In this document: positions 1 to 9,728 of the stretch, in pieces
How positions within the stretch are numbered: position 1 is the stretch's first letter
How the letters are laid out: every line of letters starts with the position of its first letter
Assembly: GCF_029637485.1 (NCBI RefSeq)
Contig: NZ_CP069128.1
Location: 1,954,001 to 2,018,000, forward strand
Length of the DNA stretch: 64,000 bases
Direction of reading: 5' to 3'
Source of the DNA: Sphingomonas sp. LHG3406-1
GTDB lineage: Bacteria > Pseudomonadota > Alphaproteobacteria > Sphingomonadales > Sphingomonadaceae
Made by a program: the position numbers and the translations under genes
The notes under the pieces: generated by a model
Told to the model about the DNA's origin: nothing
The model's database searches: none
Seen by the model: the letters and a program-made list of their open reading frames with translations, nothing else

Positions 1-1558
1 CAACCCCTCGATCGGGGGTGTCGGCAAGGGTCATCTCGTCCGTGAGTTGGACGTGTTCGACGGCCTGATGGCGCGGGCGGCGGATCGGGCAGCCATCCAC
101 CGGCGCATGCTCAACCGGAGCAAGGGTCCTGCGGTCTGGGGTCCACGCATCCAGGCCGATCGTCTGCACTATCGCGCCGCCGTCGAGGCACTGCTGGCCG
201 AACTGGCTGTCGACCGCATCCATGGCGAAGCCGTTGCTCTCGACATCAAGCAGGGCGCCGTCGTTGGCGTGACGCTTTCCGACGGTGCGCGACTGCCGAC
301 CCGGTCCGTGGTCATTGCGACGGGTACCTTCCTCGACGCGCGAGTCTTCATCGGCGAGGAGAGTCGCGCGGCGGGCCGCCATGGCGAGCAAGCCAGCGTG
401 CCGCTCGCGGCGCAACTCCGCCAGGTGGGCCTAGCAGCGCGACGCCTCAAGACGGGCACGCCTCCGCGCCTGGATGGCCGCACCATTGATTGGGCTCGAC
501 TGGAGAAGCAGCCGAGCGATGCCGATGCTTGGGCCTTCTCGGCGCATCCCGAGGCTGCCAAACGCCTCCCGCAACTCTGCTGTGCCATCACCCGAACGAA
601 TGAGCGCACGCACGAGATCATCCGTGCGGCGGAGGAGCGCTCGCCACTCTACTCCGGTGTCATCGAGGGCAGGGGCCCGCGCTACTGCCCGTCGATCGAA
701 GACAAGGTTCGCCGCTTCGGCGATCGCGACGGGCACCAGATCTTCCTGGAGCCCGAAGGACTTGCGGACCCGCTCGTCTATCCGAACGGCATTTCCACAT
801 CGATGCCGATGGAGGTTCAGGAAGCGTTCGTCCGCTCGATCGCCGGCCTCGAACGTGTCGTCATCGCCCGTCCCGGCTATGCGGTCGAGTATGAGCATGT
901 CGACCCGCGCCGGCTTGGAAGCGACCTGCGGGTGCGAGACCTTCCTGGCCTGTTCCTGGCTGGGCAGATCAACGGCACGACCGGATATGAGGAAGCGGCA
1001 GCGCAAGGACTTGTGGCGGGCCTGAACGCGGCAGCCGCCGCACTCGGCAAAGAGGCGATCACCTTCGACCGCCGATCGAGCTACATCGGTGTCATGATCG
1101 ATGACCTGACCTTGCAGGGAGTCAGTGAACCCTATCGCATGATGACCGCGCGCGCTGAATATCGTTTGCTCCTCCGAGCCGATAATGCGGTCGCGCGTCT
1201 TGGCGACAAGGCGCTCGGCGTCGGCTGCGTGTCGGACCGCCGAGCGGACGCGATACGCAGTCACCTTAAGTGGCGGCAGCAACCCGCTTTCGCACAGACG
1301 GAAGAGGGCATGGCCGATGCGCTCTATGCGCCTTATGTGCTGCGCCAGCAGCGCGAGTGGGACGCCATTTCACGCAACCGCTCCGTAACCATCTCTGCGG
1401 ACCTCGACATCGCAGCTGTTGCCGGACTGTCCGCGGAGATGGCGGAACGGCTGGCGGCAGCCCGACCCGAAAATCTCGACCAGGCCTCACGCGTGCCCGG
1501 CGTCACGCCCGCAGCGATTACCGCGCTCTACGTCGCTCTTGTCCGGGCCGCCGCGTGA
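1..1558 (+). CDS. mnmG: MnmG, tRNA uridine-5-carboxymethylaminomethyl modification enzyme (5' truncated by window edge)
   Basis: With MnmE, MnmG installs the (carboxymethyl)aminomethyl group on U34 of several tRNAs, using FAD and a folate cofactor. The reading frame is already open at base 2, so the N-terminal FAD-binding Rossmann loop (roughly 100 residues of the usual ~620) lies outside the window. Visible family signatures are PSIGGVGKGHLVRE at the very start, GTGTFLDARVFIGE, RLKTGTPPRLDGRTIDW, and the C-terminal block RMMTARAEYRLLLRADNA that contacts tRNA. Its stop codon overlaps the rsmG start (GTGA). The mnmG-rsmG-parA-parB order is a classical origin-proximal arrangement. The identification is firm; only the start is unseen. 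A TTG at 47 is internal and not the true start. Confidence 0.97.
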   Translation, partial: NPSIGGVGKGHLVRELDVFDGLMARAADRAAIHRRMLNRSKGPAVWGPRIQADRLHYRAAVEALLAELAVDRIHGEAVALDIKQGAVVGVTLSDGARLPTRSVVIATGTFLDARVFIGEESRAAGRHGEQASVPLAAQLRQVGLAARRLKTGTPPRLDGRTIDWARLEKQPSDADAWAFSAHPEAAKRLPQLCCAITRTNERTHEIIRAAEERSPLYSGVIEGRGPRYCPSIEDKVRRFGDRDGHQIFLEPEGLADPLVYPNGISTSMPMEVQEAFVRSIAGLERVVIARPGYAVEYEHVDPRRLGSDLRVRDLPGLFLAGQINGTTGYEEAAAQGLVAGLNAAAAALGKEAITFDRRSSYIGVMIDDLTLQGVSEPYRMMTARAEYRLLLRADNAVARLGDKALGVGCVSDRRADAIRSHLKWRQQPAFAQTEEGMADALYAPYVLRQQREWDAISRNRSVTISADLDIAAVAGLSAEMAERLAAARPENLDQASRVPGVTPAAITALYVALVRAAA

Positions 1559-2157
1559 CACCTCACCGGTTGGATGTTTCACGTGAAACACGAGCTAAGC
1601 TGGAGCACTTCGTCTCCCTGCTCCTTCAAGAGAACGAATGTCAGAATCTGATCAGCCGAGCGAGCGCCGAGCAGGTGTGGGAGCGCCACATCCTCGATTC
1701 GGCACAGCTTCTCGACCATGCTCCTGCCAATGCTGACTGGCTGGACATCGGCAGCGGCCCAGGTCTTCCCGGAATGGTCCTCGCCATCCTTGGCGTTCGC
1801 TGCATCACCATGGCCGAGCCTCGCCGTCTTCGCACGGACTTTCTGGAGCGATCCATGCGCGAACTTGGCGTCGAGAACGCCCGCGTCGTCACCGGAAAGG
1901 TCGAGCAGGTCGATGGACGCTTCGACGTGATTACCGCACGAGCCGTTGCCTCTCTCGACCGCCTGTTTGCCTTGAGTGCCCGCCTTTGTGCGCCCGAGGG
2001 CCGGTGGGTGCTGCCAAAGGGCCGAAGCGCTGCAAAGGAACTGGAAGAGGCGCGCTCCACGTGGCAAGGTAGCTTCCGGCTCGAACCGAGCAGGACCGAT
2101 CCGGATGCCCGGATCCTGGTTGCATCGGCGGTCAAGCGGAAGGCTGGGCGGGGATGA
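1555..2157 (+). CDS. rsmG: RsmG, 16S rRNA (guanine-N7) methyltransferase
   Basis: RsmG methylates N7 of G527 in 16S rRNA using S-adenosylmethionine. The SAM loop DIGSGPGLPG is at about residues 64-73, followed by the family's acidic and arginine-rich strand (MAEPRRLRTDFL). I chose the GTG at 1555, which overlaps the mnmG stop as GTGA and gives 200 residues, close to family size; a TTG at 1570 is an alternative. Residues 8-12 (VSRET) are encoded by a perfect parS site, so this N-terminus is under a DNA-level constraint besides its protein function. The stop overlaps parA by ATGA, so the gene is cotranscribed and probably translationally coupled with the partition genes. Confidence 0.96.
   Translation: MTPHRLDVSRETRAKLEHFVSLLLQENECQNLISRASAEQVWERHILDSAQLLDHAPANADWLDIGSGPGLPGMVLAILGVRCITMAEPRRLRTDFLERSMRELGVENARVVTGKVEQVDGRFDVITARAVASLDRLFALSARLCAPEGRWVLPKGRSAAKELEEARSTWQGSFRLEPSRTDPDARILVASAVKRKAGRG
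1575..1590. promoter_or_regulatory. parS: parS centromere site inside rsmG
   Basis: The 16-bp perfect palindrome TGTTTCACGTGAAACA matches the universal chromosomal parS consensus bound by ParB. It sits in codons 7-12 of rsmG, about 560 bp upstream of parA. ParB loads here as a CTP-dependent clamp and spreads, and ParA then segregates the origin region. No second copy was seen in the window. Confidence 0.96.
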
Positions 2158-2933
2158 TCAAGGTCGCAATCGCGAATCAGAAGGGTGGGGTGGGCAAGAC
2201 CACGACTGCCATCAACCTTGCCACTGGCCTTGCGGCCATGGGCTGGCGCGTGCTCCTCGTCGACCTTGATCCGCAGGGCAATGCGTCGACCGGGCTCGGC
2301 ATCGGACCTCATGCTCGCAGCCGCTCTTCCTATGAAGTGCTGATCGGGAGCGAGACGGTCGACAATTCGGTGCTCGAGACCCGCGTGCCACGGCTTGAGC
2401 TGCTTCCGGCCACGCAGGATCTCTCCGGCGCTGAAGTGGAGCTGGTCGATTTCGACCGCCGCACCCACCGCCTGGCCGATGCGCTGGATGCGGCGCCGCC
2501 ACGGTGGGACATCTGCCTCATCGACTGCCCGCCGTCGCTCGGCCTGCTGACCGTCAACGCGCTCGTCGCCGCGCGCCATCTGCTCGTGCCGCTGCAGTGC
2601 GAGTTCTTTGCGCTCGAAGGGCTCAGCCAATTGCTTCAGACCGTTGAGCGTATCCGCACGCGCTTCAATCCCGAACTCTCCATCCTTGGCGTCGCGCTTA
2701 CCATGTTCGATCGCCGCAATCGCCTGTCCGCGCAGGTGGCCGAGGACGTGCGCGCCTGCCTTGGCGCGGCGGTGTTCGACACGGTCGTGCCGCGCAACGT
2801 CCGCCTTTCGGAGGCTCCGAGCCACGGCCTTCCAGCACTGATCTATGACCTGCGCTGCTCGGGTTCGACGGCCTATGTTGGCCTCGCCCGCGAGCTGATG
2901 GCGCGTCTCCCGGCATTGAAGGAAGCAGCATGA
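2154..2933 (+). CDS. parA: ParA, chromosome-partition ATPase
   Basis: This is a deviant-Walker ParA/Soj ATPase that binds the nucleoid non-specifically and moves ParB-parS complexes. The signature loop KGGVGKTT lies at residues 10-17 with the characteristic first lysine. DLDPQGNAST follows as the switch region, and the Walker B-like strand ICLIDCPPSLG is near residue 120. Length (259 aa) is normal for chromosomal ParA without an N-terminal HTH. The start ATG overlaps the rsmG stop (ATGA) and the stop overlaps the parB start (ATGA), so rsmG-parA-parB form one tightly coupled operon. Confidence 0.98.
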   Translation: MIKVAIANQKGGVGKTTTAINLATGLAAMGWRVLLVDLDPQGNASTGLGIGPHARSRSSYEVLIGSETVDNSVLETRVPRLELLPATQDLSGAEVELVDFDRRTHRLADALDAAPPRWDICLIDCPPSLGLLTVNALVAARHLLVPLQCEFFALEGLSQLLQTVERIRTRFNPELSILGVALTMFDRRNRLSAQVAEDVRACLGAAVFDTVVPRNVRLSEAPSHGLPALIYDLRCSGSTAYVGLARELMARLPALKEAA

Positions 2934-3814
2934 ATCAGCAGGCCCGCGGGCTTGGGCGCGGTCTTTCCGCGCTGCTCGGCGATGCGCCAGCGACCACCGC
3001 GGCTGGCACTGCCGAGGGTGTTCGCGAGATCGACATCGCGGCGATCCGGCCGAACCCAAGCCAGCCCCGCCGGATCTTTGCCGAGGAGGCGCTGGCCGAA
3101 CTGGCGGAGTCCATCGGTGCGCGCGGCGTGCTCCAGCCCATCCTGGTTCGTCCTGCGGGCGAAGCAGGTCGGTTTGAGATCATCGCCGGCGAGCGCCGCT
3201 GGCGTGCCGCACAGCGGGCACAGCTCCACCGTATCCCGGCCATCGTTCGCAACTTCGACGAGGCGGGCACTGCCGAAGTCGCGCTGATCGAGAACGTCCA
3301 GCGCGCGGACCTCGGGCCGCTCGAGGAAGCCGATGCTTATGCGGCGCTGGTCGAACGCTTCGGCCACAAGCCCGAGGAGGTTGGCAAGCTGGTCGGCAAG
3401 AGCCGCAGTCACGTCGCCAACCTATTGAGATTGCGGGATCTTCCGTCGACCGTCCGGGCTCGGCTGGAAGCTGGCGAGCTGACCATGGGACATGCCCGTG
3501 CCATCGCCTCGTCACCCGATGCGGAGAGCCTGGCCGAGGAGATCGTCAAGCGGGGCCTGTCCGTGCGGCAGACCGAGGCGCTCGCCCGCAAGCGGCGTCC
3601 GGGGGCAGGGAGCGACATCGCACGTGGCAGTGCGCGGCTGGCAGCGGCGGCGCGCGATGCCGACCTCGTGGCGCTTGAGCGTCAGCTCGGCGACCTGCTT
3701 GGCCTCAAGGTCAGTATCCAGCACTCGGGCGGGGCGGGGCAGGTGGCCGTGCATTTCTCGAGCCTCGACCAGCTCGACCTTATCTGCCAGCGGCTGAGCG
3801 GCGAACCGATCTAG
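2930..3814 (+). CDS. parB: ParB, parS-binding CTPase clamp
   Basis: ParB recognises parS (here at 1575) and spreads along DNA as a CTP-gated clamp. The visible order is: a basic N-terminal ParA-activating peptide (RGLGRGLSALLG, residues 6-17); the CTP-binding motif GERRWRA at 87-93; ENVQR at 121-125; a helix-turn-helix at about 149-168 (VGKLVGKSRSHVANLLRL); a linker; and a C-terminal dimerisation domain. At 294 aa it is standard size. It converges with holA, their stop codons overlapping by four bases. Confidence 0.98.
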   Translation: MNQQARGLGRGLSALLGDAPATTAAGTAEGVREIDIAAIRPNPSQPRRIFAEEALAELAESIGARGVLQPILVRPAGEAGRFEIIAGERRWRAAQRAQLHRIPAIVRNFDEAGTAEVALIENVQRADLGPLEEADAYAALVERFGHKPEEVGKLVGKSRSHVANLLRLRDLPSTVRARLEAGELTMGHARAIASSPDAESLAEEIVKRGLSVRQTEALARKRRPGAGSDIARGSARLAAAARDADLVALERQLGDLLGLKVSIQHSGGAGQVAVHFSSLDQLDLICQRLSGEPI

Positions 3815-4824
3815 CGCCGGCTTGCGGCGACGCGCGCGAGCTGAAGCAGGGTCTCGCCGAGCGCGGCGCTCGGGGGCACCGGTTGCATGAGCAGCTCGCG
3901 CTCGAGCCGCTGCACGCGCTGAAATGCTTCGGAAAGTTTAGGCGAGGTCCAGCGAGGAAGTATTCGCCCGACGATCGGCTTGTCGCGGACCCAGCGGACC
4001 GACTGGACGACGCTCTCGGTGCTTTGTCCCTGGTCGATCCGTGCCCGCAGGGGCGCAAGCATCAGCAGGCGGCGCTGGAGTGCGCGGACGACGGGGATGG
4101 CGTCTGTTCCCGAAGCATCGAGCAAGGCGAGCTCGGCCGAGAGCCCAGCCACGTCACCGGCAAGCGCAAGATCGCCTGGTCGCCCGAGATCCGCTTCGCC
4201 CTGATCGATCCCGAGTGCATCGACGACCTCCTCGTCGAGGTCCAGTAGCTGGTCCGGAGAAGCGCCTGCATAAAGCGCGAACTTCTGCAGTTCCAGGCGG
4301 GCGAGGATGAGGTCACCGCCAGCTTCGCCGGCAATTCGCTCGGCCAGTTCGGGCGTGACGCGAAGCCCTTCGGCGCGGCCAAGCTCGAGGATGACGCCGG
4401 CTTGTTGACGCGGGGTCTGGACATCGCTGGCGACGTGGATGGCCGCCTTGTGGCCGTCCGCCAGCTTGGCAAGCGTACTGCTGCTCCTCAGCAGCCCGCT
4501 GGTAATGGCGACAGCCGGCGCCTCCGCCCGGTCGAGCGCAAGCAGCGCTCCCACCGCGGGCACGATGTCCTCGCCTGCTGGCTCGACCCACAGCAGGCGT
4601 GCGCCGCCGAACATGGGCAGGCTGGCGGCCTCGTCGGCCAGCCAGGCCGGGTCCGACTTGAGCTGGGCAGCACTGGCAGTGATCTTCTCCGCCCCGAGCG
4701 ACGCGAGCAGGCGCTGCGCGAACAGGCGACTGGCTGAATTGTCCGCACCCGAGAAGAGGTAGAAGCGGACGGCGGGGTCGGGCCGGTCGAGCGCGGCGGC
4801 GGCCCGTCCGGAGGCGAGCTTCAC
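3811..4824 (-). CDS. holA: HolA, DNA polymerase III delta subunit
   Basis: The delta subunit of the clamp loader opens the beta sliding clamp during replication. The 337-residue protein has the family's N-terminal YLFSGADNSASRLFAQRL segment (inactive AAA+ fold, no Walker A) and the LPMFGGARLLWVE strand. The three-helix C-terminal collar domain is also recognisable. The start overlaps the lptE stop by four bases, so lptE-holA are coupled. The leuS-lptE-holA order next to parB is common in alphaproteobacteria, which supports the call despite low sequence conservation in this family. Confidence 0.93.
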   Translation of the reverse strand: MKLASGRAAAALDRPDPAVRFYLFSGADNSASRLFAQRLLASLGAEKITASAAQLKSDPAWLADEAASLPMFGGARLLWVEPAGEDIVPAVGALLALDRAEAPAVAITSGLLRSSSTLAKLADGHKAAIHVASDVQTPRQQAGVILELGRAEGLRVTPELAERIAGEAGGDLILARLELQKFALYAGASPDQLLDLDEEVVDALGIDQGEADLGRPGDLALAGDVAGLSAELALLDASGTDAIPVVRALQRRLLMLAPLRARIDQGQSTESVVQSVRWVRDKPIVGRILPRWTSPKLSEAFQRVQRLERELLMQPVPPSAALGETLLQLARVAASRR

Positions 4825-5318
4825 CGGACCGGCGTCCGATTGGCGTAGAGGCTGAGACGACCGACGATCTGATCGGCCACCACCTGGGTAAGCCGCTCCG
4901 CAGCGGTCTGCTCGGCCGCCAGCGTCGCCACATCGGAGCTGACGACATCGATGCCGGCGTCCGAGCCGGCAGTCGCGTCAAGCACCACCTGGCCGGTGGC
5001 ATTGTCGACCAGCCGGTACCGCGCACGAATGGTGCGGCGCTCACGGGTGACGGCGGTGTCGCCGCGAATGCCAAAGCCGGTAAGGTCGTCATCGACTTCG
5101 ACTTCGAGCCGGTAGCGCTCATTGCCTTCGGTCTCGCCAAGGCGGTCGGCAAGCGCCGCCCGCATCAGCCAGCCGGTTCGACCGCCGGCAATGGGCTGCA
5201 CGGCGACGGAGGATAGGAATGTTGCCGTCGCACCGCTCGTGCCGCCGCCGTAGACGGGGCGAAGACCGCAGCCCGTGCTCAGCGCTGCCAGAGCAAGGAG
5301 GAAGGCAGCCCGCTTCAC
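4821..5318 (-). CDS. lptE: LptE, LPS-assembly lipoprotein
   Basis: LptE is the outer-membrane lipoprotein that plugs the LptD barrel and helps deliver lipopolysaccharide to the cell surface. The N-terminus is a lipoprotein signal with lipobox near residue 17 ([13 protein letters not shown]); CGLRPVYG is the usual start of mature alphaproteobacterial LptE. The rest fits the LptE sandwich: [18 protein letters not shown], then [15 protein letters not shown]. At 165 aa it is typical. It overlaps leuS upstream (ATGA) and holA downstream, so the three genes should be cotranscribed. Confidence 0.92.
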   Translation of the reverse strand: MKRAAFLLALAALSTGCGLRPVYGGGTSGATATFLSSVAVQPIAGGRTGWLMRAALADRLGETEGNERYRLEVEVDDDLTGFGIRGDTAVTRERRTIRARYRLVDNATGQVVLDATAGSDAGIDVVSSDVATLAAEQTAAERLTQVVADQIVGRLSLYANRTPVR

Positions 5319-7804
5319 AGGACGATGTTCACCAGGCGATCGGGCACGACGATCACCTTCTTCGGCGCGCTGTCGCCGACGAGCGCGGCAATCTTCTCGG
5401 CAGACAGGGCCATTGTCTGAAGGTCCTCGCGCGCAGCCCCGCGCGGCGCGGTCAGCGTATGCTTGAGCTTGCCGTTGACCTGCACGGCGATGGTCACCTC
5501 GTCGTCGACCAGCAGCTCCGGATCATAGGCGGGCCAGGGCTGGTCGACCGCCATTCCCTCGCCTCCGAGCACCGTCCAGGCCTCCTCGGCGAGGTGCGGC
5601 GCCATCGGCGAGATCAAGACGACAAGGGAGCGAATGGCGGCGCTCCGGTCTGCACTTGGCGCGGACTTCTCGATTGCGCTGACCAGTTCGTACAGGGCCG
5701 CGACGGCCTTGTTGAACTGCAGGCCTTCGATCGCTGCACCGACGGCGGCAATGGTGCGGTGGAGCTTGCGGACGAGCGCCGCATCGCTGCCCTCGGACAC
5801 CGCTGGTGAAGCCGCCAGCCGCCACACACGCTGAACGAAGCGCGACGCGCCCTCGATGCCGCCGATCGACCATTCGAGGTCTCGCTCGGGCGGAGAGTCC
5901 GACAGCATGAACCAGCGCACCGCGTCGGCGCCGTAGCGGTCGATGATGAAGTCCGGATCGACGACATTCTTCTTCGACTTGGACATCTTCTCGACGCGGC
6001 CGGATTCGACGTCCTGGCCCGCAGCCCGTGCTTCCGCCGCCTCCTCGGGCGACAGCCACTTGCCGTCGGGCCCGCGATAGGTCTCGTGGGTGACCATCCC
6101 CTGCGTGAACAGCCCCTTGAACGGCTCCTTCACCGACAGCCGGCCGATCCGCTCCAGCGCGCGGGTCCAGAAGCGGGCGTAGAGCAGGTGGAGGATCGCA
6201 TGCTCGACCCCGCCGATATACTGGCCGACCGGAAGCCAGGATTCCGCCTCGGCGCGATCGAACGGCTTGTCGTCGGGCTGCGAAGCGAAGCGGATGAAAT
6301 ACCAGCTGCTGTCGACGAAGGTGTCGAGCGTGTCGGTTTCCCGCCGGGCTGGCTTGCCGCAGGTGGGGCAGTCGATCTTGTTCCACGTGGGATGACGATC
6401 GAGCGGGTTGCCCGGTACGTCGAAGGTGACGTCTTCGGGCAGGACGACCGGCAACTGTTCCTTCGGTACCGGGACGGCGCCGCAGGAGTCGCAGTGGATG
6501 ATCGGGATCGGCGTGCCCCAGTAGCGCTGGCGGCTGACTCCCCAGTCGCGCAGGCGATACTGGATGGTGCCCTTGCCCCAACCTTCCGCCTCGGCGCGGC
6601 GAATGATCGCTGCCTTCGCCTCCTCGGTGCTCATGCCATCGAGGAAGCGGCTGTTGACCGCCACGCCGGGGGCATTCTCAGCCTCGGCCAGCGGCACATC
6701 GGCCTGGTCCGCGGAGGCCGCGACCACCCGGGTGATCGGAAGCCCGTACTTGGTCGCGAACTCGAAATCACGCGCGTCATGGCCCGGAACGCCGAACAGC
6801 GCGCCGGTGCCGTAATCCATCAGCACGAAGTTCGCGATCCAGACCGGCAGCTGCCAGTCGGGATCGAGCGGGTGGGTGACGGTGAGGCCGGTGTCGAAGC
6901 CCAGCTTCTCCGCCGTCTCGATTTCGGCCGCGGTCGTGCCGCCCTGCTTGCAGCGGGCGATGAACTCTGCCGCTTCGGGCCGCTCGCCCGCCAGCGCCTC
7001 GGCGATCGGGTGCCCGGGCGAAATGGCGACGAAGCTCGCGCCGAAGATGGTGTCCGGGCGGGTGGTGAAGACCTCGATCTCGCCGCCTTCGGGCCGCTGG
7101 AAGCGGAACTGCAGGCCGCGGCTCTTGCCGATCCAGTTCTCCTGCATCAGCCGCACCTTGTCGGGCCACTGGTCGAGGCTGCCGAGCCCCTCCAGCAGCT
7201 CCTCGGCGAAGTCGGTGATCTTGAGGAACCACTGGTTGAGCTTGCGCCGCTCGACCAGGGCGCCCGAGCGCCAGCCGCGCCCGTCGATGACCTGCTCGTT
7301 GGCGAGCACGGTCATGTCGACCGGATCCCAGTTCACCTCCGATTCGCGGCGAAACACCAGGCCCGCCTCGAACAGGTCGAGGAACAGCGCCTGCTCCTGC
7401 CCGTAATAATCGGGCTTGCAGGTGGCCAGCTCGCGGCTCCAGTCGAGCGCGAAGCCGAGGCGCTTCAGCTGCGCCTTCATCTGCTCGATGTTCTGGAGGG
7501 TCCAGGTGCCCGGATGCACCTTCTTCTCCATCGCCGCATTCTCGGCGGGCATGCCGAAGGCGTCCCAGCCCATCGGGTGGAGCACTTCGAAGCCCTGCGC
7601 GCGGCGATAACGGGCGAGCACGTCGCCCATCGTGTAGTTGCGCACATGCCCCATGTGGATGCGCCCCGACGGATAGGGGAACATCTCCAGCACATAGGCC
7701 TTGGGCTTTGGGCTGGCGCTGTCGGCGCGGAAGCAGCTTTCGGCTTCCCACCGCTCCTGCCAGCGGGACTCGCTCGCCGCCGGATCGAAACGGTCGGGTG
7801 TCAT
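5315..7804 (-). CDS. leuS: LeuS, leucyl-tRNA synthetase
   Basis: Class I synthetase charging tRNA-Leu. The HIGH motif is HMGH at residues 50-53 ([14 protein letters not shown]). A zinc-ribbon-like segment with CDSCG and CPTCG and the CP1 editing domain with its T-rich region ([10 protein letters not shown]) follow. The KMSKS loop ([14 protein letters not shown]) comes about 600 residues in. The open frame continues 161 codons upstream, but that part is antisense-frame noise over the DUF3576 gene. The ATG at 7804 gives 829 residues, normal for LeuS, and begins [16 protein letters not shown] as expected. The stop overlaps lptE. Confidence 0.98.
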   Translation of the reverse strand: MTPDRFDPAASESRWQERWEAESCFRADSASPKPKAYVLEMFPYPSGRIHMGHVRNYTMGDVLARYRRAQGFEVLHPMGWDAFGMPAENAAMEKKVHPGTWTLQNIEQMKAQLKRLGFALDWSRELATCKPDYYGQEQALFLDLFEAGLVFRRESEVNWDPVDMTVLANEQVIDGRGWRSGALVERRKLNQWFLKITDFAEELLEGLGSLDQWPDKVRLMQENWIGKSRGLQFRFQRPEGGEIEVFTTRPDTIFGASFVAISPGHPIAEALAGERPEAAEFIARCKQGGTTAAEIETAEKLGFDTGLTVTHPLDPDWQLPVWIANFVLMDYGTGALFGVPGHDARDFEFATKYGLPITRVVAASADQADVPLAEAENAPGVAVNSRFLDGMSTEEAKAAIIRRAEAEGWGKGTIQYRLRDWGVSRQRYWGTPIPIIHCDSCGAVPVPKEQLPVVLPEDVTFDVPGNPLDRHPTWNKIDCPTCGKPARRETDTLDTFVDSSWYFIRFASQPDDKPFDRAEAESWLPVGQYIGGVEHAILHLLYARFWTRALERIGRLSVKEPFKGLFTQGMVTHETYRGPDGKWLSPEEAAEARAAGQDVESGRVEKMSKSKKNVVDPDFIIDRYGADAVRWFMLSDSPPERDLEWSIGGIEGASRFVQRVWRLAASPAVSEGSDAALVRKLHRTIAAVGAAIEGLQFNKAVAALYELVSAIEKSAPSADRSAAIRSLVVLISPMAPHLAEEAWTVLGGEGMAVDQPWPAYDPELLVDDEVTIAVQVNGKLKHTLTAPRGAAREDLQTMALSAEKIAALVGDSAPKKVIVVPDRLVNIVL

Positions 7805-7833
7805 GCGTGCTCCTGGATGCTGTGGGTCGGTCC

Positions 7834-8265
7834 TCAGCCGCCGACGGCGGCGCGGCGGATGTCGCGGGCGCGGGTAAGGATGATGTCCTCGAGCTTCTGG
7901 ACGGTCGCGGCGGTGACCGGCGCATCCACCCAGCTGCCGCCCTGGATGACCTGGCGGCTGGCGGCGACGCGCAGGGCGTCGGCGCGCAGGTCCTGGTCGA
8001 GGATGGACACGGTCAGCTTGACGCGCTCGCCGGGCGAAGCGGGGTTGGCGTACCAGTCGGTGACGATCACGCCGCCATTGCTGTCCGCGGTGACCAGCGG
8101 CGCGAAGCTCAACGTGTCGATGGCCGCGCGCCACAGGTAGGTGTTGACGCCGATGGCGGTGGTGCGGGACGGCGCCAGCTCCACCGGAATGTCGCGGTTG
8201 CGGCTGCAGCCGGCGGTCGCCAGCAGCGTGGCCGACAGGAGGACAACGGCAAGCGATCGGCGCAT
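7834..8265 (-). CDS. DUF3576 domain lipoprotein
   Basis: A 143-residue exported lipoprotein of the DUF3576 family, which is conserved immediately upstream of leuS in many alphaproteobacteria; its function is unknown. The start at 8265 puts a clean signal peptide first, with lipobox LLATAGC ending at about residue 20. The core [17 protein letters not shown] and [18 protein letters not shown] is typical of the family. A longer frame to 8409 has no signal sequence at its own start and is unlikely. It lies 29 bp upstream of leuS on the same strand, and the envelope context (lptE) suggests an outer-membrane role, which is inference. Confidence 0.88.
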   Translation of the reverse strand: MRRSLAVVLLSATLLATAGCSRNRDIPVELAPSRTTAIGVNTYLWRAAIDTLSFAPLVTADSNGGVIVTDWYANPASPGERVKLTVSILDQDLRADALRVAASRQVIQGGSWVDAPVTAATVQKLEDIILTRARDIRRAAVGG

Positions 8266-8455
8266 GGGCAGGTTCCTGCAGAAACAAGAGAAGGACAGGC
8301 CTGTCGCTCTAGAGGAGGTGCGTGCCTCACCGCAACCCGTTCCGGGACTCGGGCGCCATGTGGATTCCATGTCACATAGCGGGGCGAAGCGATTCCGGTC
8401 GTGGAACATTCAGCTTCGCCATCCTATGTACCGACTGAAAGGAACGGGGCACGCG

Positions 8456-9187
8456 ATGAGTCGCCAGCGCGACAATAAGGGCAACTGGGCCGTGGCGCTT
8501 GCCGCCGCGAGCCTGATCCTGCCCGCGTCCGTCGTGATTGCGGCGCCTCAGCGTCAGCAGGCTGCGAAGCGTCCGCCGGCCGTGTCCCTCAGCTTCGAAG
8601 GCGGCTTCACGCCGGCCCAGGCCGATCCGCGGCTTGCGGCTGCGCTCGCCAGCCGTCCGGCGCTCGCCAGCGATCTTCGCTTCACGCCAGCCGCCAGCCG
8701 CCAGCGCCCGTCGCAGGTGCGCATCGCCATTCGCGCCCGTGCCAGCACGCCGGGTGCGGCGGCGCAGGGTCGCAGCGCGGCTGCGGCTCCGATCGGCGGC
8801 ACCATGGCGCTGACCCCCGCCAGCTACAATCTCGGCGCCGCCGTGGGGTGGAAGCGTTTCGCCGTTTCGGCCGACGTCAGCCGCGCTCAGGGCGCAACGC
8901 CTGCCTTCAAGGAGCGCGAAGGCGCGACCGTCGGGGTCAGCTACAGCCTGAAGCGCTTCACCGGCCGCGTCGCCGCCAGTGCCGACCGTGCGGCCGAGAG
9001 CCGTTCGGGCGTGATCGCCGATCCGACCACCTACGCGCTCGACGTCGGCGGTGCCTTCAACATCAGCCGCAACATCGCGGTCACCGGCGGCGTGAAGTAC
9101 AAGATCGAGCGCGACCAGATCGCCACCTTCCGCGACCAGCGGCGCGACAGCCAGGCGGTCTACGTCGGCACGGCCTTCAAGTTCTAA
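8456..9187 (+). CDS. Predicted outer-membrane beta-barrel protein
   Basis: I do not recognise a named family. Starting at 8456 the 243-residue product has a signal peptide (AVALAAASLILPASVVIAA) and a ~90-residue low-complexity, Ala/Arg-rich segment. The C-terminal half alternates hydrophobic residues as in barrel strands (FAVSADVSRAQGA, ATVGVSYSLKRF, NIAVTGGVKYKIE) and ends in AFKF; a terminal Phe is the usual outer-membrane barrel signal. With only five or six visible strands it would be a small barrel or an oligomer. An in-frame ATG at 8426 is an alternative start. It shares the 8266-8455 divergent promoter region with DUF3576. The 3' end overlaps the opposing ThiE-like gene by 11 bp. Confidence 0.75.
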   Translation: MSRQRDNKGNWAVALAAASLILPASVVIAAPQRQQAAKRPPAVSLSFEGGFTPAQADPRLAAALASRPALASDLRFTPAASRQRPSQVRIAIRARASTPGAAAQGRSAAAAPIGGTMALTPASYNLGAAVGWKRFAVSADVSRAQGATPAFKEREGATVGVSYSLKRFTGRVAASADRAAESRSGVIADPTTYALDVGGAFNISRNIAVTGGVKYKIERDQIATFRDQRRDSQAVYVGTAFKF

Positions 9188-9704
9188 GCCAGCAGTCGAT
9201 CCCGGCCCAGCCGGCCCAGTCCAGCCTCATCAGTCGCTCCCCGCGCTCGGCATCCATCCCGCCGAGGGCGATTGCAGGCTTGCCGGCCAACTCCGCCAGC
9301 GCGCGTGCGCGATCCTCGCCAAGGCATGGCTCGCCCGGGTGAGAGCGCGTGGCATGGACCGGCGACACGAACACCAGCGCTGCAAGGCTATTCCGGGCAA
9401 GACGCGCCTCTCGGGCGTCGTGAACCGACAGGCTGAAGGGCAGGCCTTCGGTGGGCTCGTCCGGATTGTGGATCAGCGCCGCCCCCGTCTCGCGCGCGAG
9501 GGAGAGGTCGCGCGAGATGCCGAGCAGGGCGCCGTGCGCGCGCACAAGGCCGGCAATGCGGCGGCGTTCCTCGGCGGGCGACTCATGATGGCGGACAATG
9601 ACCCCGGCACCGGCGGCCGCGGCCCGCGCGATCGCCGCATCGAGCGCGTCGCCCATCCGTTCGTCGGTCATCAGCCAGGCCGTGGGCCAAGATTGCCTTT
9701 GCAT
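9177..9704 (-). CDS. ThiE/TenI-like thiamine phosphate synthase family protein
   Basis: At 175 residues this is shorter than canonical ThiE (~210). The fold signatures are present: LMTDERMGD at the N-terminus, a central HNPDEP, and the characteristic FVSPVHATRSHPG loop, then ALGGMDAERGERL as the phosphate-binding strand. ThiE joins HMP-pyrophosphate to thiazole phosphate; TenI-type relatives do not. Which applies cannot be decided here because the N-terminal barrel strand is short. thiC lies 42 kb away, so there is no thiamine operon. It is divergent from the yggS-like gene with a 24-bp gap. Confidence 0.75.
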   Translation of the reverse strand: MQRQSWPTAWLMTDERMGDALDAAIARAAAAGAGVIVRHHESPAEERRRIAGLVRAHGALLGISRDLSLARETGAALIHNPDEPTEGLPFSLSVHDAREARLARNSLAALVFVSPVHATRSHPGEPCLGEDRARALAELAGKPAIALGGMDAERGERLMRLDWAGWAGIDCWLRT

Positions 9705-9728
9705 CGCCTTTGCCCCTAGCAGGCCGCG

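Noticed and set aside
6086..8140. 684-codon plus-strand frame opposite leuS
   Set aside because: Antisense shadow of a GC-rich gene: no domain, no ribosome site, composition mirrors leuS.
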